Below, piece by piece: positions 21,597 to 29,003 of a stretch of DNA of 29,003 nt. The position numbers and the translations under genes were made by a program. Each line of letters opens with the position of its first letter. Within the stretch, counting starts at the first letter, position 1. A model generated the notes under the pieces. The model worked only from the letters and a program-made list of their open reading frames with translations. It made no database searches and was not told the DNA's origin. Source of the DNA: Scenedesmus sp. ARA3 (lineage: Eukaryota; Chlorophyta; Chlorophyceae; Sphaeropleales; Scenedesmaceae); NCBI GenBank assembly GCA_004335835.1, contig RWJK01001532.1, positions 19,644 to 48,646 on the forward strand, in the 5' to 3' direction.

Positions 21597-22456
21597 GGCA
21601 GCTGACGACGCAGTTGTGGCAGCTGCTACAGCATCATTGCAGGAGGTGGCAGCAGGCTCTCCTGCAAACCTGCAGGAGGCAGACACTGCAGATGCGGCTG
21701 CAGCTACTCCGCGTGCAGCAGCAGCAGCAGCAGCAGCAGCAGGGGCAGCTGATGACGCAGTTGTAGCAGCTGCTACAGCATCATTGCAGGAGGTGGTAGC
21801 AGGCGCTCCTGCAAACCTGCAGGAGGCAGACACTGCAGATGCAGCTGCAGCTACCCCGCCAGCAGCAGCAGCAGTAGCAGCAGCGGCGGCAGCAGCGCCA
21901 GCTACTGCATCAGCATTGGAGGTGCTGACAGCAGGCTCTGCGGCTGCAGCTACCCCGCCTGCAGCAGTAGCAGCAGCAGCAGCGGCGCCAGCTGCTGCGA
22001 CTGCAGATGCCGGCAACGCGGCCCAACCGAGCAGCCAAGCAGCAGATGACGCTGCACAAGACGGAGTGTCCGCTAATGGTGCTGATGCAGCAGCCAACAG
22101 TAGGCCTGGTGCAGCAGTCATCATTGGGCCTGATGCAGGTGCCAACATTGTGCCTGATGCAGCAGCAGTCAACATTGGGCCAGATGCAGGTGCCAACATT
22201 GTGCCTGGTGCAGCTGTCAACATTGGGCGTGATGCAGGTGCCAACATTGTGCCTGATGCAGGTGCCAACATTGTGTCTGATGCAGCAGCCAACAGTAGGT
22301 CTGGTGCAAGTGCTGCAGGAGAGCCTGTTATTGCTGCTCAGTTGATAGGTGAGGGCCACAACCGGCGCGGCAGTAGCAGCAGCAGCGGCAACTGGCTGCT
22401 GCTTGCTGAGCTGTTGGGTGATGCAGCGCTGCTGTCTTCATGGAAAGCAGCTCACA

Positions 22457-22491
<35 letters not shown>

Positions 22492-23022
22492 TATAAGACA
22501 GTGGCTCCGCCCGCTCCTGTGTGGGAGGCATGGTGTGCTAGCTACAGCAGAGGCAGCAGCAGCAGCAGGGGTGCTTACTCAGCTGCAGCAAGAGGCGTGC
22601 AGCAGCACCCTGTGCAGGGCACTGCAGCGCTGCCGCAGCAACAGCAGCAGCGGCCGTGGCAGCAGCAGCAGCACGCGCCGGCAGCAGCAGCAGCGGCGCG
22701 CGCAGCAGTACCTGCCAAGGGCGCCGCAGCGCATGGCGGGCAAGTAACAAGGCCTGGCGGAGGGTTTAACAAGTATGCAGCTGCGGTTTTGGAGGGGCTG
22801 CCTCCAGACGATGAGGCGGTACAGTTTGCACAGCTGGCTGCAGCACAGGGCTACAGCTTGCAGGAGCTGCTGCAGCAGCAGCAGCAGTCAGGCAGTACAG
22901 CAGGCAGTACAGTTGTCAGTTTCAATAACAGTGGCGGCTCCAGTCAGGGGCTGCAGCAGCAATCATCAACAGCAGGTGGTGTGGGGGTGATGTTGACTAA
23001 AGACCCTCGTAGTGGCCGGCTC

Positions 23023-23056
<34 letters not shown>

Positions 23057-23193
23057 ACGGCGCGAATGGCGGCAGCAGCAGCAGCAGCAGGCTGGCGCTG
23101 GAGCTGTATGGTGACCTGGCTCGCTGGTGTGACCCGAGGTCATTAGAACAGGCACTGGTGCGCGCACGCGCAAAGAAGCGCAAGGTTGGCTGA
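20956..23193 (+). CDS. WW and GYF-like domain protein, poly-Ala/Gln rich, C-terminal NLS
   Basis: A single 745-codon ORF. Residues about 10-40 form a WW domain: LPQGWQAAWS, then WYYCNTALGLTQWHPP, with W14, YY26-27, N29, W37 and P40. Residues about 101-135 resemble a GYF fold: FWYHDPWGRLLGPFSLQQLI then GW, although the terminal GYF triplet is replaced. Both modules bind proline-rich ligands and are common in splicing and transcription adaptors. A long Ala/Asp-rich middle carries 49-residue repeats (DDAVVAAATASLQEV type; 21601 and 21748) and an IGPDAGANIV repeat block (22081-22310). The conserved C-terminal part reads FNKYAAAVLEGLPPDDEAVQ, then VMLTKDPRSGRL, then ELYGDLARWCDPRSLEQAL, ending AKKRKVG, a typical nuclear import signal. 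A nuclear adaptor role is inference. The WW call is firm; the GYF call is moderate. Upstream exons cannot be excluded. Confidence 0.75.
21601..21895 (+). repeat. Internal 147-bp coding repeat in the WW-GYF gene
   Basis: The block starting GCTGA(C/T)GACGCAGTTGT recurs at 21601 and 21748, exactly 49 codons apart. It encodes DDAVVAAATASLQEV-AG-PANLQEADTADA followed by poly-Ala. The partial duplicate downstream carries one unit. Confidence 0.85.
22081..22310 (+). repeat. IGPDAGANIV repeat block
   Basis: At least five imperfect units, (I/V)(G/P)(P/R)DAGANIV and A(A/V)NIG, are encoded in succession. The downstream partial duplicate has only one or two (24048-24120), so copy number has changed since duplication. 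Confidence 0.8.
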
Positions 23194-23255
23194 CTCAGCG
23201 TCACTAGGGTGTGCAGTCAGCAGATGGCACAGTGTGTGCTGGCACGGCGTTGCGA

Positions 23256-23430
23256 GCGGCAGGCTATTTGCTGCTGCAGCAGCAGCTGGCGGTGCAAATG
23301 GCAGCAGCAGCAGCAGGCTAGCGCTTGAGCTGAGCGGTGACCTGGCGCGCTGGTGTGACCCGCGCTGGTGCACAGCTCGCTGGAGCAGGCGCTGGTGCGT
23401 GCACACGCAAAGAAGCGCAAGGTTGGCTGA
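23256..23430 (+). repeat. Extra copy of the WW-GYF C-terminal cassette
   Basis: A diverged copy of 23030-23193 encodes LALELSGDLARWCDPR, then, after a small rearrangement, an NLS-type AKKRKVG and TGA at 23428-23430, 237 bp after the first TGA. The downstream flank (GTGTGCAGTCAGCAGATGG) is also duplicated. Confidence 0.85.
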
Positions 23431-23616
23431 TTCGGCGTCACTGCGGTGTGCAGTCAGCAGATGGCGCAGCTGTGTCTGCTGTAGCCCTCCTTTCTGTGCA
23501 TCAGCGGGGTTGGTTGGTTGCAGCCTGCAATACTGAGTATGGGAGTCTGGCGTGGCTTACAGTGGCGAGTGCATGCGCGCAGTGTTAGTGCAGCTTGCCA
23601 GGAAGCTGGAGTCGTT

Positions 23617-25053
23617 GCGGCAGCAAAGCTTGAAGCAGCAGCAGATGGTGCAGCAAAGCCTACAGAAGAAGCAGATGATGCAGCAAATCCTGCAGCAGCA
23701 GCAGCTGCAGCAGAGGAAGCGGTGCTGGCTGATAGGGGTGCCGTCCATGTTTCCAGTGCTGATGCAGCAGCAGCAGCAGGGGCAGCAGCAGCAGGGGCAG
23801 CTGACGACGCAGTTGTAGCAGCTGCTACAGCATCATTGCAGGAGGTGGCAGCGGGCGCTCCTGCAAACCTGCAGGAGGCAGACACTGCAGATGCAGCTGC
23901 AGCTACCCCGCCTGCAGCAGCAGCAGCAGCGGCGGCAGCAGCGGCAGCGGCGCCAGCTGCTGCGGCTGCAGATGTCGGCAATGCGGCCCAACAGAGCAGC
24001 CATGCAGCAGATGACGTTGCACAAGATGGTGTCTCTGCTAATGGCGCTGATGCAGCAGCAGTCAACATTGGGCCTGATGCAGGTGCCAACATTGTGCCTG
24101 ATGCAGCAGCCAATAGTAGCCCTGGTGCAAGTGCTGCAGGCGAGCCTAGTATCAATGCACAGTTGATAGGTGAGGGCCACAACAGCGGCGGCAGCAGCAG
24201 CAGCGGCGGCAACCGGCTGGTGCTTGCTGACCTGTTGGGTGATGGAGCGCTGCTGCCTTCATTGAAAGCAGCTCGCAATCACCAGCAGCAGCAGCAGCAG
24301 CAGCATAAGGCAGTGGCACCACCGGCTCCTGTTTGGGAGGCGTGGTGTGCGAGCTACAGCAGAGGCAGCAGCAGCAGGGGTGCTTACTCAGCTGCAGCAA
24401 GAGGCGTGCAGCAGCACCCTGTGCAGGGCACTGCAGCGCTGCTGCAGCAACAGCAGCAGCAGCAGCAGCAGCAGCACCACGCGCCGGCAGCAGCAGCTCC
24501 GCGCGCAGCTCTGCCTGCCAAGGGTGCTGCAGCGCATGGGGGGCAAGTAACAAGGCCCGGCGGAGGGTTTAACAAGTATGCAGCTGCGGTTTTGGAGGGG
24601 CTGCCTCCAGATGATGAGGCGGTACAGTTTGCACAGATGGCTGCAGCACAGGGCTACAGCTTGCAGGAGCTGCTGCTGCAGCAGCAGCAGTCAGGCAGTA
24701 CAGTTGTTACTTTAAATAACAGTGGCGGCTCCAGTCAGGGGCTGCAGCAGCAATCATCATCAGCAGGTGGCATGGGGGTGATGTTGACTAAGGATCCTCG
24801 CAGCGGCAGGCTCACTACTGCTGCTGCTGCTGCTGACGGTGCAAATGGTGGCAGCAGCAGCAGCAGCAGCAGCGGCAGCAGGCTGGCGCTGGAGCTGTAT
24901 GGTGACCTGGCGCGCTGGTGTGACCCGAGGTCATTAGAACAAGCGCTGGCGCACGCGCAAAAAAGCGCAAGGTTGGTTGATAGCACCTTCAAAGTTGATA
25001 GAGTAAGGAATGAATTGTGTCAGGGTCGTGCTGTGTTGGCAGATTCAAAATAG
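23617..25053 (+). pseudogene. Partial tandem duplicate of the WW-GYF gene lacking WW and GYF domains
   Basis: From 23617 the sequence parallels 21414 onward (AAAGCTTGAAGCAGCAGCAG), with fewer Ala and DAGANIV repeats, and continues through the FNKYAAAVLEGLPPDDEAVQ and VMLTKDPRSGRL blocks. The ORF is open from 23518. It lacks the WW/GYF-encoding 5' part, and a 4-bp deletion in the last cassette shifts frame. It therefore ends in an unrelated stretch (QKSARLVDSTFKVDRVRNEL and on) with stop at 25051-25053 instead of KKRKVG. It is probably a relic, unless spliced to another 5' exon. Confidence 0.72.
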
Positions 25054-25484
25054 ACCCTATGATTGTCCTCATGTTGATGATCTGGGCGCTAGCCACGCAA
25101 CTGTAGAGCAGCGGCCAAGAGAGGCCGGCGCTGGAGCTGTATGGTGATTTGGCTCGCTGGTGTGACCCGAGGTCATTAGAACAAGCGCTGGTGCGCGCAC
25201 GCGCAAAGAAGCGCAAGGTTGGTTGATAGCACCTTCAAAGTTGATAGAGTATGGAATGAATTGTGTCAGGGGTTGTGTCAGGGTCGTGCTGTGTTGGCAG
25301 ATTCAAAATAGACCCTATGATTGTCCTCATGTTGATGATCTGGGCGCCAGCCACGCAACTGTAGAGCAGCGGTCAAGAGAGGCCACCGCTGGAGCTGTGT
25401 GGTGACCTGGCGCGCTGGTGTGACGCGAGGTCATTAGAGCAAGCGCTGGCGCGTGCACGCGCAAAGAAGCGCAAGGTTGGTTGA
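24981..25484 (+). repeat. Tandem units of about 246-258 bp carrying the C-terminal NLS cassette
   Basis: The unit starts TAGCACCTTCAAAGTTGATA (24981 and 25227). It passes through TGTAGAGCAGCGG(C/T)CAAGAG and then ELYGDLARWCDPRSLEQAL-type or ELCGDLARWCDARSLEQAL-type coding, and ends GCGCAAGGTTGGTTGA at 25226 and 25484. Both units restore the KKRKVG ending lost in the partial duplicate. Confidence 0.9.
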
Positions 25485-25631
25485 TGCGGCGTCACTGGGG
25501 TGTGCAGTCAGCAGATGGCACAGCTGTGTCTGCTGCAGCCCTACTTAATGTGCATCATCGGGGTTGGTTGGCTGTCGCAGTATGTGGGTGCTGGTGTGGC
25601 TCACAGTGGCGGGTGCATGGACGCAGTGTTA

Positions 25632-25676
25632 TTGGCGTGAAAACGGGCTGTGTTCCATTCGTTTAGCACACAAACT
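25632..25676 (+). mobile_element. 45-bp insertion with 6-bp GTGTTA flanking duplication
   Basis: At the paralogous site (23582-23587) GTGTTA is single and continuous with GTGCAGCTTGCC. Here it appears at 25626-25631 and 25677-25682, with 45 bp between. The inserted sequence carries the AACGGGCTGTGTTCC core also found at 2931-3007 and 25746-25812. An empty site plus target-like duplication suggests insertion of a very short element; deletion in the other copy is the alternative. Confidence 0.55.
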
Positions 25677-25745
25677 GTGTTAGTGCAGCTTGCCAGGAAG
25701 CTGGAGTCCTTGTGGCAGCTGGCCATTCCTGGTATTGGTGGGTTC

Positions 25746-25812
25746 AATGGTTGCCCAGTGAGTCTGCCATAGGCTCCACAACGGGCTGTGTTACCGTCGT
25801 GTCACACAATTG
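25746..25812 (+). repeat. Dispersed repeat, copy 2
   Basis: It matches 2931-3007 in two blocks (TGGTTGCCCAGTGAGTCTG and ACGGGCTGTGTTACCGTCGTG), with divergence between them. It lies only about 70 bp downstream of the 45-bp insertion that shares the second block. Confidence 0.6.
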
Positions 25813-26646
25813 GCGGCGCCAGCTTCAGCCCTGCTTACATGTCGTGGAATGAAAACTCTCCCTTTACACCTTCAAGTTGTGTTGGCTACGGCAGGCTCTT
25901 GGTCTTGTACGGCAGGCTTCAAGTTTAACTTCAACAAGTTGTTGTCTGCACATGCGGAGGCTCCCACTGGGCAGCTGAGCAGCATTCATGCTCTTGACAT
26001 TATGCATGCTTTTGTGGGGTGTTGGGAGCACGTATAGAGGTGAAATAAGATCATGTTCTGATAAGCTGGATGATAAGCTGCGTGACTTACGTTGGACCAG
26101 CTGGTCGACTCAGTGCAGCACATCCGTCTCTAAATGACAGCGCCGCTGTCATCCCCCATGCGGCAGGGGGGAACCTGCTCTGAGCCAATTCAACTTTGCC
26201 CAACTGCGGCAGTTACCCATGGCTCTGTTACAATGGGCATTTGCCTTTGAGGTGCTTTTGAAGTGGTATGTGAGGGTACCACATGTCGGAGCTTGCACAC
26301 CAGCTAGATTCTGTCACAGAAAGGCAGTAACCTGCTTCGCTTCTTGATGGGGCCCACCGTCCTCCATGCACTGTGCTGCCGTGACATAATATATTTCATG
26401 ATTTAAGCTTTTGAGTTCAGCGATACTATAGTGTCTTGGCCCACGTGGCAGGGCCAACCAGGCGGTAGTGCAAAAACCCTGCAGACAGGTGTCACAGGGT
26501 GGGACCTTTTGCAGCGTGCAGTTGATGTGCAGCCACGTTTCCTTGCCACACAAGCTGAAAAGTTGAATGTCAGTTCCCCAGCATATTTCTTTATAGTTGT
26601 TGCGTGCTCCTACAAGCAGAACAGGGCAGCAGCCCCGATCGCAAGC

Positions 26647-29003
26647 ATGTCCTACCGCGACAGGGATCGTGATGAGCCATACAGTAGAGATAAAGGGTCT
26701 AGCCGCTACTCCTTTGAAAAGAAGGCCGATGCTGCGCCCAAAGTTTTCGTCGGCAACATTCCCTACACCACCTCGGATGAAGAAGTGAAGGCGCACTTTG
26801 AAAGCGCTGGCAGAGTGCAGGAGGTCCTGGTGCGTGTCGCGTTCGCTTTGGGTCGCGGGCAAGCCAGCAGCTCGGCAGGGGAAAACGGAGTTGGCACAGC
26901 AGCTGTGTGCTTCCCGTTGGCAGTCTGAGCAGACCCATCACAGCGTGTGCTGCCAATATTGAATAGTCGGCGCTTCAATACTTATCGGTGCCCGCCCTGC
27001 TGTCGCAGATCCCGCGTGATCCGGAAGGACGCATCAAGGGCTTTGGCTTCATCACTTTTGAGGACTTCGACAGCATGGAAAGGGCCATCAGAAAGGTGTG
27101 TGGCTTGCTGCGTACGCCATATAATCCAGGAAGGGCAACCAGCGTCTGTCCATCTCACAAACAGGGGTGCTGTTTTCAAAAGGACCACGACAGCAGCAGT
27201 GCCGGGCAGCAGCAGTGCTGGGAGCAACACCATTCCTACCTTGTCAGCTGTCCATCAGAAAATAATATACGTGTTCCACATTGCTTGGTATGTCAAAAGC
27301 GCTTTGCAATTACTATGTCGTCTGGGATGCCGCGTTGGAGTTGGCTGGCGGCAGGCAGGTCAACACGCTGGTCAAGGTTGTCCGCTGGTAGCAGCGAATT
27401 GTTGAGCGGTAGCTGGAGAAATGCTTTTCAAATTCAGCAGAGCTTTGCATGGTGCGGATTACATGCATGCATGCGCTGTCAATGAGGCACAACACACATG
27501 CCAGCTTGCAGGACATCTCTCCTTCCACACAGCTGCGCAAATAGGCCCTTATAAGGATGGTGCATCTGCAAGCACCTGCGAACTGGGACAAATGGATGTC
27601 AGGAATGGCTTGCAGGACACGTGCTTGCAGGAGCTGTGCTCAATGGCTTGCAGGACATGCTCTCACAATTCGGCAGTTATTGCGCAGCAGCATCAACACC
27701 ATCTCTACCTGTCGGTATCTGCAAGTGGCTGTGGTACAATCAGCCCCTCGCTGTTGGAAAGAGTTTACTTGCTGCTAATGGTGTGCATCTTCAGTGGGAC
27801 TGGAGGGAGAGTAAGTGACGGGTCAACGTTATAACCAAGGGACTTGGGGCGCACTGCAGCATTGACACTGGATGGTCTTTTCTGCTGGTGGAACATCGCT
27901 CCATCCATTCTGGCTGCGTGGCATGTATGGTGCAAACGGGGCCGTTGCTCAATCACACTAGGCTGCTCTGGGCAAGGACAAACAGATATTTGGAGTGCGG
28001 CAGGCGCCATACCAGCACACCTAGCAGTGCTACAGGTGCTATGCTACAGGTATTCGCCCAAGTACTGGTCAAGACGCAGGTACCGTACTCTGCAAGGCTT
28101 CCTGTTGCCTATGAGCATTGCCATGAGCTGATCAATTGTCCAGAGCGGCCACTTTGGAGAACAACTATTGTCCACGCAACCGGGGCATATGCTGTAGTCC
28201 TGCCCACCAACAAGTGCAGCTAGTGCTGGTGTTATTCTACATCTACTCCATCGCCCCGACTGGTGCCGCGTTACAGATGGACGGCAGCAGCCTGCTGGGC
28301 AACACGCTGCGGGTGGACAGGGCCAATGAGCGCAAGGAGCGGCCAGCCTTCGACAGCAGGGGGCCACCACCCAGCAGGGGCTATGACGGTGAGCGTGTGA
28401 TGAGCTTTGCATGGTTGATTGTGTGCGCTGGTCTGTGTTTTGGGGTCTGCTGTTGCTATTCTTGTCTGTTTGCGTGTCGTGTGGGCCTCTGGCGTGGCAA
28501 GGAGCGGCCAGCCGTTGACAGCAGGGACCACCACTGAGCATCAGCTGCAAAGGTGAGTGTGCTTTCGGTGTGGCTGTGTGTCTTGGGTGGCGGCGGGTGT
28601 TGCTGTTCATTCTGCCATATACCTCACTCCTGCATCTGCGTGCATGTTACATGTATTTGATGTGCAGACAGCCGCGATGGAGGCGGCTATGGTGATTGGG
28701 CAGACAGCCGAGGAGGTGGCGGCTGCACTGGTGTGGCTCACCTTAGGGACTTGCTCTGCTCCATTCTTCAATGTATTGATGCTTGTGTACTGCTTGTGCA
28801 GACAGCCGCGGTGGAGGTGGCTACGGCGGCGGCCATGACTATCTGCAAAGCCTCTCACCAGTGCTTGCACGCCTTTGAAAAGTGTGTATGCTGCTGCTTG
28901 AGCTGCGCAGACAGCCGCAGTGGAGGCGGCTACGGCGGCAGCCATGGTGGCGGCGGCGGGGAGCGGCGGGAGCTGAAGTGGTTCTGCCAGCCATCTCACA
29001 ATT
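26647..29003 (+). CDS. Glycine-rich RRM RNA-binding protein, 3' end beyond window
   Basis: Exons 26647-26829, 27009-27095 and 28277-28388 join in frame. The N-terminus is Arg/Asp/Ser-rich (MSYRDRDRDEPYSRDKGSSR). One RRM follows: RNP2 KVFVGNIP (residues 32-39), RNP1 KGFGFITF (71-78), and the terminal strand NTLRVDRANER. Acceptors TCGCAG and TTACAG and donors GTGCGT, GTGTGT and GTGAGC support the borders. Downstream are Gly-rich alternatives, each opening DSR-GGGY: 28668-28691 (a 24-nt phase-1 micro-exon), 28802 onward (stops after about 25 codons), and 28921 onward (open to the window end, GGSHGGGGGERREL). The family binds RNA in splicing, stability or translation; the Gly-rich tail resembles cold-inducible/GRP-type proteins. 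Intron 2 (1181 bp) holds GCTTGCAGGA repeats. Exons 1-3 are firm; the C-terminus is not. Confidence 0.83.
28495..28560 (+). repeat. Copy of RRM exon-3 end and donor within intron 3
   Basis: The exon-3 segment AAGGAGCGGCCAGCC through the donor (28388/28389, GTGAGC) recurs with boundary 28552/28553 (GTGAGT), 164 bp downstream. The copy would read KERPAVDSRDHH then stop. The following intron stretches are also similar. Confidence 0.8.
28661..28960 (+). repeat. Three acceptor-side units encoding DSR-GGGY in RRM intron 3/C-terminus
   Basis: Three acceptors, GCAG|ACAGCCGC, lie at 28667, 28801 and 28920, spacings 134 and 119 bp. Each is followed by about 24-40 bp of Gly-rich coding sequence (DSRDGGGY, DSRGGGGYGG, DSRSGGGYGG). 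Confidence 0.88.

Larger units (their letters stand above)
25485..26640. other. Intergenic region between the WW-GYF cluster and the RRM gene
   Basis: 25485-25715 repeats the flank found at 23431-23620, so the duplication extends past the cassettes. Beyond about 25815 no gene was supported. The ORF at 26314-26862 on the minus strand is antisense to RRM exon 1 and has no recognisable features. The region just upstream of 26647 presumably holds the RRM promoter and 5' UTR. Confidence 0.5.

Noticed and set aside
21033..22292. 419-codon minus-strand ORF antisense to the WW-GYF gene
   Set aside because: Composition is Ala/Ser/Cys from reading GCA repeats backwards; the + frame has WW and GYF-like domains.
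26314..26862. 182-codon minus-strand ORF
   Set aside because: Overlaps RRM exon 1 in antisense and shows no family features or splice context.

Overview
This is nuclear DNA of a eukaryote, most likely a chlorophyte green alga (Sphaeropleales/Scenedesmaceae-like is my guess). The evidence is a SQUAMOSA-promoter-binding (SBP) zinc-finger gene, a family known only from Viridiplantae, together with GT-AG introns, very frequent (GCA/CAG/CTG)n tracts encoding poly-Ala or poly-Gln, and long gene-poor spacers. No operons, rRNA, convincing tRNA or CRISPR structure was seen.

Layout: (1) 2-2231 (+): the 3' five exons of a family-1 glycoside hydrolase (beta-glucosidase type). (2) about 2336-14760: a gene-poor block whose + strand is A/C-rich. 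It holds several small tandem arrays (periods about 29, 71, 86, 87, 92 and 120 bp), a perfect 30-bp palindrome, and one weak chain of candidate minus-strand exons (11935-12885). (3) 14767-20178 (-): a three-exon SBP-domain transcription factor of about 1264 residues, with large poly-Q/poly-A regions. (4) 20177-20529 (+): a possible small two-exon gene whose start codon overlaps the SBP start (CATG). (5) 20956-23193 (+): a WW plus GYF-like domain protein, followed by a partial tandem duplicate (about 23617-25053) and extra copies of its C-terminal NLS cassette up to 25484. (6) 26647 to the window end (+): a glycine-rich RRM RNA-binding protein, cut by the window edge.

The most striking pattern is shared by three unrelated genes. 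Introns are filled with diverged copies of their own exon-intron junctions, mostly spaced 114-134 bp apart: donor-side copies first, then acceptor-side copies (GH1 intron 3, SBP intron 2, RRM intron 3). SBP intron 1 has acceptor copies only. Most copies keep the GT or AG. This could be a mode of intron growth or a source of alternative splicing. The second highlight is the SBP domain itself: each half matches the family closely, but about 275 residues of acidic/Ala-rich sequence separate the two zinc sites, and the second site has Glu where the family has His.

The genes do not form an evident pathway: one is metabolic (GH1), one transcriptional (SBP), one an adaptor-like nuclear protein (WW-GYF), and one an RNA-binding protein. 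Exon borders were set by hand from reading-frame continuity, GT-AG signals and protein-family motifs. No search was run.
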